Both the position numbers and the translations under genes were made by a program. A stretch of DNA of 64,000 bases from Verrucomicrobia bacterium SCGC AAA164-E04 (lineage in GTDB: Bacteria; Verrucomicrobiota; Verrucomicrobiia; Limisphaerales; AAA164-E04), in the NCBI GenBank assembly GCA_000383715.1, contig KB911928.1, forward strand, positions 1 to 64,000, in the 5' to 3' direction. Positions 9,343-18,586 of this stretch are shown here, one piece after another (the first letter of the stretch is position 1; each line of letters opens with the position of its first letter). The notes beneath the pieces were generated by a model. It made no database searches. It saw only the letters and a list, made by a program, of their open reading frames with translations, and was not told the origin of the DNA.

Positions 9343-10720
9343 TTGCCTCGGCCTCCTCTGGGTAATTTTCATGCCCAATGCACAGGAGTCAGCAACAAAG
9401 CCCCCAGCAAGGCCACCAAATAAACCGGTGGCCAAAGATATGTTACTGTTGAAAAACAGTGATCAGATTTCTGGTACACTCCAATCGTTTCATTATCCAG
9501 GTGTCGCCGTCTGGCAACGATCAGATATCGATCAACCCATTGAATTCAAATCAGAAGCTGTCGATGAAATCCTGCTGGGAGATCGCCCCAAGCGATTGAA
9601 CATACAGCCTGAGCGCGTGACGATCAGGCTCAACAATGGCGATACCATCACAGGCAACTGGAAATCTCTTGGACCAGAACACTTAACATTGAAGACGACT
9701 TTCGCAGGTGAACTACAGATCCCCAGAAACCGATGGCAATGGGCATCATTCCGTCATTCCGATGCCAGTTACCTGTTCGAAGGACCGACTGGTGAAGAAG
9801 GTTGGACCGTGGGTGAAGTCAATATCGGAAAGCTTGATGGCGGACAATGGGCGTACCGCAATGGAGCATTTTATGCATTGAAAGCAGCCTCCATAGCAAA
9901 GCTCATAGGAATGCCTGACCGCATGCGCATGGAATTTGATATCGAATGGAAAGGATCGCTGAATCTTGCGGTCGCGTTGTATACCGATTATCTGCAGCCC
10001 GTCAGTCTGGCAGACAAGGACTCAGAACCTGACTTCGGGGGCTTCTACAGTCTGCAGTTGACCAGTTACGCCGTTAACGTGCTGATGGTAAAGAAAAAGG
10101 AACCCCTCCAATACCTTGGAATGACTCAGACACCCGTATTCCGACAGGCAACCAAGGCACACATTGATGTACGCACGAACAAGGCAAACAACAGCATCAG
10201 TTTACTCGTCAATGGCAAGCTCGTTAAAAGGTGGATCGACCAGGGAGGGTTCGCAGGTGAAGGTTCGGGTATTCGATTGGTTCATCAAGGACAGGGAGCA
10301 TTGAGGTTCAGCAACCTTAAAATGCGAGAGTGGGACGGACGCTTCGAATCACCTCCAACCAATCGCCCCCAGGCGACATTGGACCTCTTGACGCGAAGAA
10401 ACGGAGACAAGCTTGTTGGTTCGGTGGTCGGTTCCATGGAAGACCGAATCCAATTCAAGATAGGTGAAACAATCACTGAAATTTCTTTTGATCAGATTGA
10501 GAAAATAGAAATAGGCGGTTTACCCAATGCAAACCGCCCTGTCTTTGATGGTGAAGTGGATGCAACGCTGGTCGGAGGTGGTAATCTCAGGTTCAGAGTC
10601 GATACCATTGATGGAAACCAGATAAAAGCCTCCAGCGAAATTTACGGACCTGTCAACATGCAACTCCCCATGTTTGAACGACTTGATTTCCAACGTGTCG
10701 CACCAGCTGAAACCCCTTAA
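9296..10720 (+). CDS. Exported protein of unknown function, paralogue B
   Basis: A 474-residue homologue of the preceding protein. It again has a signal peptide (MIRQQTPTGTWKTSLSCLGL and following), a beta-rich segment (LNNGDTITGNWKSLGPEHL), a central LamG-like domain starting EGPTGEEGW and ending MREWDG, and a second beta-rich segment near the C-terminus. The frame is open much further upstream, but the ATG at 9296 gives a clean signal peptide and is preferred. That makes a 47-base overlap with paralogue A. Likely secreted or surface-exposed together with the rest of the operon. No function can be assigned from sequence. Confidence 0.7.
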   Translation: MIRQQTPTGTWKTSLSCLGLLWVIFMPNAQESATKPPARPPNKPVAKDMLLLKNSDQISGTLQSFHYPGVAVWQRSDIDQPIEFKSEAVDEILLGDRPKRLNIQPERVTIRLNNGDTITGNWKSLGPEHLTLKTTFAGELQIPRNRWQWASFRHSDASYLFEGPTGEEGWTVGEVNIGKLDGGQWAYRNGAFYALKAASIAKLIGMPDRMRMEFDIEWKGSLNLAVALYTDYLQPVSLADKDSEPDFGGFYSLQLTSYAVNVLMVKKKEPLQYLGMTQTPVFRQATKAHIDVRTNKANNSISLLVNGKLVKRWIDQGGFAGEGSGIRLVHQGQGALRFSNLKMREWDGRFESPPTNRPQATLDLLTRRNGDKLVGSVVGSMEDRIQFKIGETITEISFDQIEKIEIGGLPNANRPVFDGEVDATLVGGGNLRFRVDTIDGNQIKASSEIYGPVNMQLPMFERLDFQRVAPAETP

Positions 10721-10747
10721 ACCTCAAACAATATTTTGCTCGCAGGT

Positions 10748-11470
10748 ATGAGCTTCGAATCAAATCTCAACAGTATTCAGGAAAACATAAAAGCCGCATG
10801 TGATCGCGCTGGACGCGCCCCATCGGAAGTCAAACTCCTTGCCGTCAGTAAAGGACACAGCATCGAAAGCATCCGTGAGGCTGCAGAGTATGGGGTCCAT
10901 CATTTTGGAGAAAACAAAATCCAGGAATCCAAACTCAAGGTCTCACAAGGTCCGCGCTCGGCTGAATGGCATTTCATCGGACACCTGCAAACCAACAAAA
11001 GTCGTGATGCGGTGAGATTGTTCCACATGATCCACAGCATGGACAGCATGCGGCTGGCAGAGGCAATCCAGGAAAACTGCGAAAAACAGGCTCGTACCGC
11101 TCGAATTTTGCTGGAAGTCAATGTTTCCGGGGAAGCTTCAAAGCATGGCTTCCGGCCGGATGAAGTCCTGGATCAGCTCGAGGACCTCAATGCATTGGAT
11201 CGGTTAGAAATTCATGGCTTCATGACGATGGCCCCATGGACGCCGGAACCAGAAAAAACACGCCCGACATTCCAGGGACTGAACGAACTGAGGCTCCGGT
11301 GTGAAGACGCCATGGGAGTCCCCTTTCCTGTAATGAGTATGGGCATGAGTAATGATTACGAAATTGCCATCGAAGAAGGGGCAACCATCGTTAGAATCGG
11401 AACTTTGCTATTCGGTAAAAGAAGCTACAAAAACAAGCAGAGCAAACCCCCTCAAAACCAAACTCTTTAG
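10748..11470 (+). CDS. yggS: YggS/PROSC-type pyridoxal phosphate homeostasis protein
   Basis: About 240 residues, the normal family length. This is a TIM-barrel PLP-binding protein without known catalytic turnover that controls free PLP and amino-acid homeostasis. Visible hallmarks are the PLP lysine in LLAVSKGHS (Lys35 from the chosen ATG), FGENKIQE, HFIGHLQTNKSR, and the phosphate-binding C-terminal motif GMSNDYEIAIEEGATIVRIG. A TTG at 10736 is an alternative start. It stands alone at the end of the BatA-like series, with a 27-base gap, and is convergent with the sialidase-fold gene downstream. Confidence 0.92.
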   Translation: MSFESNLNSIQENIKAACDRAGRAPSEVKLLAVSKGHSIESIREAAEYGVHHFGENKIQESKLKVSQGPRSAEWHFIGHLQTNKSRDAVRLFHMIHSMDSMRLAEAIQENCEKQARTARILLEVNVSGEASKHGFRPDEVLDQLEDLNALDRLEIHGFMTMAPWTPEPEKTRPTFQGLNELRLRCEDAMGVPFPVMSMGMSNDYEIAIEEGATIVRIGTLLFGKRSYKNKQSKPPQNQTL

Positions 11471-11522
11471 CCGACACTCTGCTTCCTGCTCAATGGATTC
11501 AGCGCCCGGCTTTTTGGGAAAA

Positions 11523-12614
11523 CTACTTGAGAATCACGTCTTCACTGAAAGTCGCATGCCTGATGGTAGTGCGTTCGTCTGACGTAAAAAGCACATGGAT
11601 CAAACCGTCAGGAGTCTGCAGTGCAGTCGGGTATGCAAAAGACCCTTCGCCTGACATCAAATCGAGTTTGTAAGGAAAGCTCATACCACCATCCGTTGAA
11701 ACTGCACAAGTCAGTGGGCTTCGATCGTCCATGCTGTTATTGTAAACAAACAACAGATGACCATTCGCCAAACGAATCAATTCTACCGCCGCATTCGGAT
11801 TTGGGAATGTCGTTTCAACACCTTGAGTCCAGGATTTGCCACCATCGTAGGAATCGGAGCGCACCACATAGCCATCATCTCCCGGCTCATAATCGCCGCC
11901 ACGCCGCGCGAAAGCCATGAGGTGTTGATCCTCAATCAAAACGGCGGCGGCTTGTAGATTACCCATCCGGGAATAAACTTTGTTGGAGCTCGTCCATTTT
12001 TTCTTGGCAGGGTCGAACAAGAGGAACAAAGAAGACGTGTCCACACCTGTTTTTTCCGTGTCAGCACCAGTTTCATGATAAATGGGTAGTAGATAATTAC
12101 CATTCCCAACCACGATAGGTCGACTGCGGACCATTGTTCCCTCTTCCATGGAGACAACAAAGGCATCAGACCAGGTTTTGCAACGATCATCGGAAATCTT
12201 GGCCATGATTCTGGATGTAGACCAGGTATCTCCAAAACGAACGACAAAGAAAAGCCATACACGGCCATCCGGAGCCTGCCACAAAACAGGGTTCCCCATC
12301 GACTGAAACGGATTCTGAGCAATCGCTACCGGAGCTGACCAGGAATCGGAGCCTTTCACTTTACGCGAACCAAAAACAGCGGTATCCCACGCATACTCTC
12401 CCTTACCGCCATAATAAACGAGAAAGAAATCTCCGTTATCAAGATACTCAAAAGAGGAAGGATGCTTGTATTGCCCCGTGTCTGTTTCCGGACCGAAGAC
12501 CTTCTCAACATGCATTGACTGGGCGTCCAGCAGATTAAACATCATGCAGGAAAGGAGTGAGACAGCAAAAATTCCCCATGGGCATTGGTTTGCAAATTTA
12601 GAATTTATTTTCAT
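11523..12614 (-). CDS. Exported sialidase-fold (BNR/Asp-box) protein
   Basis: A 363-residue protein with an N-terminal signal peptide and a six-bladed propeller of the exo-alpha-sialidase superfamily. Asp-box motifs are seen as SYDGGKSW and STDGGMSF, plus a degenerate SDDRCKTW. An Arg-rich active-site set cannot be confirmed by eye, so substrate specificity (sialic acid or another glycan) is open. Such proteins are abundant in polysaccharide-degrading PVC bacteria. It lies 27 bases downstream of the TPR gene on the same strand and could be co-transcribed with it. Confidence 0.75.
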   Translation of the reverse strand: MKINSKFANQCPWGIFAVSLLSCMMFNLLDAQSMHVEKVFGPETDTGQYKHPSSFEYLDNGDFFLVYYGGKGEYAWDTAVFGSRKVKGSDSWSAPVAIAQNPFQSMGNPVLWQAPDGRVWLFFVVRFGDTWSTSRIMAKISDDRCKTWSDAFVVSMEEGTMVRSRPIVVGNGNYLLPIYHETGADTEKTGVDTSSLFLLFDPAKKKWTSSNKVYSRMGNLQAAAVLIEDQHLMAFARRGGDYEPGDDGYVVRSDSYDGGKSWTQGVETTFPNPNAAVELIRLANGHLLFVYNNSMDDRSPLTCAVSTDGGMSFPYKLDLMSGEGSFAYPTALQTPDGLIHVLFTSDERTTIRHATFSEDVILK

Positions 12615-12641
12615 TTTTCCTTAAAGATTATTGGTCCGCCA

Positions 12642-15344
12642 TTACTTGGAAGATATATCCAGTGGCAGCCTTTTATTCCATTGAGTCATCATCCTCAGCC
12701 ACTCGTCCTTCTGAGCTGGCATCAGTTCAATCAAGTATTCCGAAAATGCCTTTGCCTGCTCCCAATTACGAGTTCGTTCCAGCATTTCCATCACTTTGAT
12801 TCCCGCTTTGCGCACCCAAAAAGCATCTGGGTTTTCTCCCTTTTTCAAATTCTTCAGATAAACAATACTGAGGAAATGCTGCAGCGCCTGCTCATTGAGT
12901 TGTTTCTGCTGGTCCTCAGCATCCACTTCGGCCATCCGCTCTTTTACTTGGCCGAGAGAGTATTCCAACTGACTACGCATGGAGATACTTACATTATCGA
13001 ACCCAAGGGCAAAACCGTAATCCTGAATTGCCTCCTGATATTCTTCTCCAAGGTAGTATTTCAAATCACCAGATCTCCCCCATGCAGTGGCCTCCCATCG
13101 ATTGGGTCGGTGCACTGCATAGACCGCAATGTATGCATTTGTGGCCGCCCCTGCCCGCTCTGTCTGCTCCTGACTTCCGACTTCAGACTCACGGGCATGC
13201 GCAAAATGCGCATCTCCCAAGCTGAGGAAGACTTCCCCACCAAAGTCCCTGTCAATCTCTTTCCCGGCTTTGACTTTATCCGTTAAACTGTCACTCAAGG
13301 GTGTTAAGAGCTCAATCACTCTGGTAAAGTCTCGAAGGCGAAACTGGCATTTCCCCATCATTAAGATGGACTGTTCTTTTTGTTCTTCTGTGGATTGTTC
13401 GAATGCATCGGCAATTTTACCATAGGCTGCCTCAGCTTCACGGAATAAACCCCGATTGAAGTAGTAATCCGCGATCCAGTTCTGAGCGAGCGGCACAAAC
13501 GCATGCTGTTCATGAACCCTTACAAATTGCTGAAACAAGGCGAGAGCCCTTTCAGTGTGATCAAGTCGGTCATGCACCCACGCCAGGGCATATTCTGCAC
13601 GCGCGCGGTCAGGGCTGTCTTTGTATTTTTCCAGCCATTGTTCATAGGAGGTCAATGCGGAAGCCCAGGCACCTTCCCGTTCATAAGTGTGCGCCAATGC
13701 GAGGTCCACTTCTGCTCTTAACGTGAATTCACCAAACTGCTCGATCAATTTTAAAAACCTGTCACGGGCCTCAGAAATTTGGTCCAGATGGATCAAACGT
13801 TGCCCAAGCAACAAACGACTGCGCTGAGAGAGGGGGCCATTGGGATAAGAATGTATGATGCGCTGAGCAGCCCATTCCGCATCCTCCAATCGTTCTGCAT
13901 CAATGGCGGCACGCAACATCTGGTAGAGCGCCTGTTCAAATAATTGCACGCGAACATCCTCATAGTGCTGATATTCGGTGAGCAATGTTTTGTAAAGCGT
14001 GAGCGCAGAATTAGCTTGCCCTAATTTGAGTTGAACGTCTGCTTGTTTGAAAAGGCATTCGGCATGTTCCATTGATTTATCAAGCCCCACCGCAGCTTGT
14101 GTAAAGGCATCCAGACTCAATGGATATTCTCCAAGCTCCCAAAGGCACCATCCCAGCGCGTAATAAGCTCGGCTGCGATAGGTAGAAACAGGATAATCTA
14201 TCAACAGCGTATCGATATGCTTTCTCGCAACCATGAGTAAATCCCCAGGACTGAGCGACAGGCTCAATTCAGGTTCAGGTGATTTGACGGGCTGGAAATA
14301 TTGCTTGAGGTGAAGTTCCGCCAAGGTTAGCAAAACGATATCCAAAGAAGCATCAGAGGATGATTGATTGAGCATTCCAGACAACAACTCCAGAACGGTT
14401 GCGTTTTCTTCATTCAGAAAATTCAATTCTATGATTTTCAAGCGAGCTTCTCTCCTGCGTGATTCAGGAATGTTGGGGGCAAGGTTGTCCTGATAGGTTT
14501 CAAGAGCGGCTTCAAGTTGGCCGTTCGATTTGAGAACATCTCCCTTCAGGGCTACTGATTCCGCAATCCAATCAACCGATTCAATACTTCTGGCCCATGC
14601 GAGCAGGCGGGAGGCACTTTGTCGTGCTTCGACAAGATCACCTTCTTTCAGCAGCAGTTGTGTCAGGAGAAACTCACGCCGCCAGACGAGTTCATCACTG
14701 AGTGACCAGTCCGGCACACTGTCCAGGATGCCTTTGGTGCGATCGAATTGTCCTGTCTTCAACCAGGTTTCAGCTAACAGTAACTGCCCTTTCAGACGCA
14801 GAGACGTCGCCCGGGGATCACCCGTCGTCTCTGTTTTCAGCACGGCTTGCGTATATGGGGCATTTTCATCAGTCAACAACTCGGCCACCCGCTCATATTG
14901 CTGAAGGTAAAAACGGCTCCACGCCTCACCAAAGGCATGGTCAAGCCTGTGTTTGGACTGCGGGTAGTCACGCAGCAATTGGGAAAAGGATGCAGCCGCC
15001 TTGCTGTAGTCCGATTCAGAAACCGCATGCTCTCCGCGCGCCCAGATCGCATATTCGGAGACGTTTTGGTGCAATTCATGCTCAGGAAAAAACTGAAGCC
15101 ATTCATCGAATATTTCCCCGGCTTGATGAAAAAAATCTCCTTCAAACATTCGCACGCCCGCCTGAAATGTGGAGTAAGGGTCGGGCACATTCCCGGCATT
15201 AACCACAGAAGCTGCCTGATCAGGCGCGGAGGGCTGAGCGACGGCAATCGAACACAGCCCAGCAGTGGCATAAACCCAAACAGGCATGAGCCACCATGAG
15301 TGCCGGGATACAAGCGATCCCCGTAGTTTCAAAATCAAATTCAT
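12642..15344 (-). CDS. Large exported tetratricopeptide-repeat protein
   Basis: About 900 residues. The ATG at 15344 begins with a basic stretch and a hydrophobic signal segment (WWLMPVWVYATAGLCSIAVA); an upstream in-frame start at 15392 would put 16 extra residues before it and is less likely. The rest is made of 34-residue helix-turn-helix TPR units (for example ALETYQDNLAPN, AYYALGWCLWELGEYPLSLD, AEYALAWVHDRLDHTERALA). Overall it resembles the YbgF/outer-membrane-assembly TPR proteins. It probably serves as a periplasmic scaffold for protein-protein contacts. No partner can be named. Confidence 0.75.
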   Translation of the reverse strand: MNLILKLRGSLVSRHSWWLMPVWVYATAGLCSIAVAQPSAPDQAASVVNAGNVPDPYSTFQAGVRMFEGDFFHQAGEIFDEWLQFFPEHELHQNVSEYAIWARGEHAVSESDYSKAAASFSQLLRDYPQSKHRLDHAFGEAWSRFYLQQYERVAELLTDENAPYTQAVLKTETTGDPRATSLRLKGQLLLAETWLKTGQFDRTKGILDSVPDWSLSDELVWRREFLLTQLLLKEGDLVEARQSASRLLAWARSIESVDWIAESVALKGDVLKSNGQLEAALETYQDNLAPNIPESRRREARLKIIELNFLNEENATVLELLSGMLNQSSSDASLDIVLLTLAELHLKQYFQPVKSPEPELSLSLSPGDLLMVARKHIDTLLIDYPVSTYRSRAYYALGWCLWELGEYPLSLDAFTQAAVGLDKSMEHAECLFKQADVQLKLGQANSALTLYKTLLTEYQHYEDVRVQLFEQALYQMLRAAIDAERLEDAEWAAQRIIHSYPNGPLSQRSRLLLGQRLIHLDQISEARDRFLKLIEQFGEFTLRAEVDLALAHTYEREGAWASALTSYEQWLEKYKDSPDRARAEYALAWVHDRLDHTERALALFQQFVRVHEQHAFVPLAQNWIADYYFNRGLFREAEAAYGKIADAFEQSTEEQKEQSILMMGKCQFRLRDFTRVIELLTPLSDSLTDKVKAGKEIDRDFGGEVFLSLGDAHFAHARESEVGSQEQTERAGAATNAYIAVYAVHRPNRWEATAWGRSGDLKYYLGEEYQEAIQDYGFALGFDNVSISMRSQLEYSLGQVKERMAEVDAEDQQKQLNEQALQHFLSIVYLKNLKKGENPDAFWVRKAGIKVMEMLERTRNWEQAKAFSEYLIELMPAQKDEWLRMMTQWNKRLPLDISSK

Positions 15345-15441
15345 GACACAAATTGATTGATGGAGTGCATAACACAAAGACTCGAGACACACAATCTTGA
15401 GATGATTAAATTCCCATGAGGAGTCTACCGGTATATCCCTG

Positions 15442-15816
15442 CTACTTACTGCTCATGTCTTCATCCAACGGCAATCGCATGAGGTACCAGGTAACCCCTA
15501 CCCCCACAGACAAAAGAATCAGGTGCAGCCAGGATCGGTCGCTTACAAACCAGGCGGAAATTAAAAGCGTGCCCCATAGTATCGCCAGGGTTTTGTTACG
15601 AGCTTTTCTGGGAATGCCATGCCCTGATTGATAGCGCCGAATGGTTTCCCCAAACCATGGATGTTCCATCAACCACCGGTAAAAGCGTTCTGACCCACGA
15701 CCGTAGCAGGCCGCAGCCAGCAGTAAGAAAGGTGTCGTCGGCAACAGGGGAAGAAAAAGCCCCAGAAAGGCAAGAACTACAAAAAGAGAACCTAATCCGT
15801 TATAAATGTATCGCAT
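15442..15816 (-). CDS. DUF454 (YbaN-like) inner-membrane protein
   Basis: 124 residues, the usual size for DUF454. Membrane segments are visible at about residues 6-22 (with the characteristic LPLLPTTPFLLLAA motif), 78-92 and 97-112. Between them lies the conserved cytoplasmic stretch FYRWLMEHPWFGETI. Function is unknown in all bacteria. It is divergent from the rhamnose isomerase gene, with only 48 bases between the two starts, so the two promoters must be very close or overlapping. Confidence 0.85.
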   Translation of the reverse strand: MRYIYNGLGSLFVVLAFLGLFLPLLPTTPFLLLAAACYGRGSERFYRWLMEHPWFGETIRRYQSGHGIPRKARNKTLAILWGTLLISAWFVSDRSWLHLILLSVGVGVTWYLMRLPLDEDMSSK

Positions 15817-15864
15817 GCTTTTGCTTCTATGTTTGTCGCGGCTCCTTTAGAATAGAGAATCGCT

Positions 15865-17064
15865 ATGAATCTCCATGTAACGGAATGTGTACATCAGGCC
15901 TTGGATGGCCTGGATATAGAATTACCCTCCTGGGGCTTTGCCGATACTGGCACTCGCTTTGGCAAATTCCACCAGGACGCGGCCGCCATCGATATTTACG
16001 ACAAAATCAAAGATGCTGCAACCGTTCACCGCCTCACGAAGGCCTGTTCATCGATGGCCGTGCATGTTTTATGGGATTTTTCAGATGAAAACTTGCCGGC
16101 CAGAGTTGTCAAAAGCGCCTCGCGTGAAGGGATCAGGATTGGCAGCATCAATCCCAATCTATTTCAGGATCAGGATTTTAAACTCGGTTCCTTTGGGAAT
16201 CCCTCGCCGGATATCAGAAAAAAAGCAGTGGATCACTGTTTGAAAAGTATCCGCATTGCTACCGAATGCAACAGCGACAACATCACCTTCTGGTTTGCAG
16301 ATGGCACCAATTATCCGGGGCAGGACAGTATTCGATTACGGAAACAATTGTTTGAGTCAAATCTTGGTAAATGCCATCAATCCCTTTCCCCCGGTCAGAA
16401 AATGCTCATTGAATACAAACCATTTGAGCCAGCTTTTTATCATACCGATATAGCTGACTGGGGCATGGCCTTGTGCCTGGCTCAAAAAACAGGACCTCAA
16501 GCAAAAGTACTGGTTGATACCGGGCATCACTATGCTTCTCAGAATATTGAGCAAATCGTTGCCTGGTTGCTTGATGAGGAGCGTTTGGGTGGTTTCCATT
16601 TCAATGACCGCAGGTATGCCGATGACGATCTTACCCTTGGATCCATTGATCCATATCAAGTGTTTCGAATATTCACCGAGATCCTTGCATACCACAGAGA
16701 AACAGGGACCAGGCCTGAAATTGCATACATGGTGGATCAATCACACAATCTTAAGCCCAAAATACCAGCCATGATCCAGACCGTCACCTGGGCCCAGGAA
16801 CTTTACGCCAAGGCTGCACTGGTACCGTGGAAAGCACTGCGCATAAATCAGATCAAAGGCGACATCATAAGTGCTGAGCAATGCTTACAGCGCGCCTTTA
16901 TGACAGATGTCACAGGCGCATTGGCATCGTGGAGAAAAGAGAAGGGATTATATCCAGATCCGTTGGAAGCTTACTCTAAAAGTGGTTATGAAGCATCCGT
17001 CACTCAGGAAAGAAAACAAAGAAGGCAAGATTTGGGATTGAACACCAAAACTTCCTATGCGTGA
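15865..17064 (+). CDS. rhaI: L-rhamnose isomerase (RhaI type)
   Basis: A 399-residue TIM-barrel sugar isomerase that would convert L-rhamnose to L-rhamnulose in the cytoplasm. The N-terminal GTRFGKFHQDAAAIDIYDKI and ACSSMAVHVLWDF segments and the metal-site regions MLIEYKPFEP, VDTGHHYASQN and GFHFNDRRYADDD match the Pseudomonas stutzeri/Bacillus-type isomerase rather than the E. coli RhaA type. It is the first gene of a run that continues into a sugar ABC transporter with overlapping reading frames. Rhamnulokinase and rhamnulose-1-phosphate aldolase are absent from the window. These isomerases can be promiscuous, so the physiological substrate is inferred. Confidence 0.88.
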   Translation: MNLHVTECVHQALDGLDIELPSWGFADTGTRFGKFHQDAAAIDIYDKIKDAATVHRLTKACSSMAVHVLWDFSDENLPARVVKSASREGIRIGSINPNLFQDQDFKLGSFGNPSPDIRKKAVDHCLKSIRIATECNSDNITFWFADGTNYPGQDSIRLRKQLFESNLGKCHQSLSPGQKMLIEYKPFEPAFYHTDIADWGMALCLAQKTGPQAKVLVDTGHHYASQNIEQIVAWLLDEERLGGFHFNDRRYADDDLTLGSIDPYQVFRIFTEILAYHRETGTRPEIAYMVDQSHNLKPKIPAMIQTVTWAQELYAKAALVPWKALRINQIKGDIISAEQCLQRAFMTDVTGALASWRKEKGLYPDPLEAYSKSGYEASVTQERKQRRQDLGLNTKTSYA

Positions 17065-18586
17065 TCCTGACATGCCGTCACTCAACATACAGAACCTCAG
17101 CAAATCCTACGGAGGAACGCATGCTCTGAGGAATGTCTCACTAAAAATACACGCAGGTGATATCCATGCACTATGCGGGGAAAACGGCGCAGGTAAATCC
17201 ACCTTGATCAAAATCCTGAGCGGCGTTGAAACTCCAGACCAAGGCCTTGTTCAGTGGAATGGAAGCCACTTATCTCTTGGAAAAGTGCACGAGATGGAAT
17301 CAAAAGGTATTGTGGCTGTCCATCAGGAGCCCGTGGTTTTTCCGGATTTAAATATCGTAGATAATTTATACGCAGGCCGTGAACTATCTTCTGGAATGGG
17401 CACTTGGCTGAACACTGCTTCAATGAAGCAGCAGACTAGGGATATTCTCGACTCATTGGGAGAGGATTTGCCATTGAATCAACCCGTGGGAGAAATGGCG
17501 CTGGCGCAACGGCAAATGGTGAGCATTGCACGCGCTCTTTTCAATCAATGCCGAATCCTCATTCTCGACGAACCAACTGCTTCGCTAACAACCCGAGAGA
17601 GTGACGCACTGTTCAAAACAGTAATATCGCTCAAGAAACAGGGAGTCGGTATTCTTTATGTAAGCCATCGACTGGAAGAGGTTTTTCAGTTGGCGGAATG
17701 GATCAGCGTGCTGCGCGATGGAATACTCGTCAGCACACAATCGTCAAAAGACTTATCGGAGGACGCATTGATTCAGCAAATGGTCGGAAGAAAGGTTGCG
17801 TACCCGAGTCGCCAGCAGCCAGTGAATACAGATATCACAAAGAATAAACCCGTTCTCGAATTAAAGGCTCTTTCACGCACTCCCGCTTACGATGACATTC
17901 ATTTGAAGATCCATGCAGGAGAAATCCTGGGTATGTCCGGACTCGTGGGTGCCGGCCGCTCGGAAATCGCTCGAGCTATTTTTGGAATCGATGAATTCGA
18001 TACTGGAGAGATTCTTTTTAACGGAAAAAAGTTCCAAAATCATAGCATTCGAAAAGCCATTGATTTAGGCATCGCGATGGTTCCTGAAGACAGGCAGCGT
18101 CAAGGACTGGCTCTCCCTCTCTCGGTGGAAACAAATTTATTACTTCCTTCACTCAACGCTTTCCAAGGAATGACAGGTTTGGATCGGTCGCAGATGCGGT
18201 CCATATCAGGCCAACTGATTTCGAAACTCGGTATCAAAACCGGTTCACCCGACAACCCGGCCAGTGCGTTGTCGGGTGGTAATCAACAAAAAATCGTTCT
18301 GGGTAAGTGGATACACCAAAACCCGAGCTTATTCATATTGGATGAACCCACTCGTGGAGTCGATGTAGGAGCAAAAAGCGAAGTACATCGAATGATTATT
18401 GAGCTGGCGAAACAAGGTTCTGCAGTGCTTTTAATATCCTCGGAATTACCAGAGATACTATCCTTGTCGGATCGTATCCTAGTGATAGCCAAAGGGCACG
18501 TCAGCGGAGAATTAGCAAGGGAAGAGGCCAACCAGGAGACGCTTCTCAAGCTCTCGCTTCCAGAGGAGGCTAAGCAATCGCCATGA
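17057..18586 (+). CDS. Sugar ABC transporter ATP-binding protein (RbsA/RhaT type)
   Basis: A 509-residue tandem ATPase of the carbohydrate-uptake type. The first half has Walker A GENGAGKST and Walker B ILILDEPTASLT. The second half has the usual degenerate P-loop GLVGAGRSE, signature LSGGNQQK and Walker B LFILDEPTRGVD. It powers import through the two permeases encoded next. The start overlaps rhaI by 8 bases; an ATG at 17072 is an alternative that would place it just after the rhaI stop. The stop overlaps the next start (ATGA). In Rhizobium the homologous rhamnose system calls this subunit RhaT. Confidence 0.92.
   Translation: MRDPDMPSLNIQNLSKSYGGTHALRNVSLKIHAGDIHALCGENGAGKSTLIKILSGVETPDQGLVQWNGSHLSLGKVHEMESKGIVAVHQEPVVFPDLNIVDNLYAGRELSSGMGTWLNTASMKQQTRDILDSLGEDLPLNQPVGEMALAQRQMVSIARALFNQCRILILDEPTASLTTRESDALFKTVISLKKQGVGILYVSHRLEEVFQLAEWISVLRDGILVSTQSSKDLSEDALIQQMVGRKVAYPSRQQPVNTDITKNKPVLELKALSRTPAYDDIHLKIHAGEILGMSGLVGAGRSEIARAIFGIDEFDTGEILFNGKKFQNHSIRKAIDLGIAMVPEDRQRQGLALPLSVETNLLLPSLNAFQGMTGLDRSQMRSISGQLISKLGIKTGSPDNPASALSGGNQQKIVLGKWIHQNPSLFILDEPTRGVDVGAKSEVHRMIIELAKQGSAVLLISSELPEILSLSDRILVIAKGHVSGELAREEANQETLLKLSLPEEAKQSP

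Noticed and set aside
14702-15299. Several plus-strand frames of 124-166 codons
   Set aside because: All are antisense to the TPR gene, overlap one another, and lack recognisable domains.
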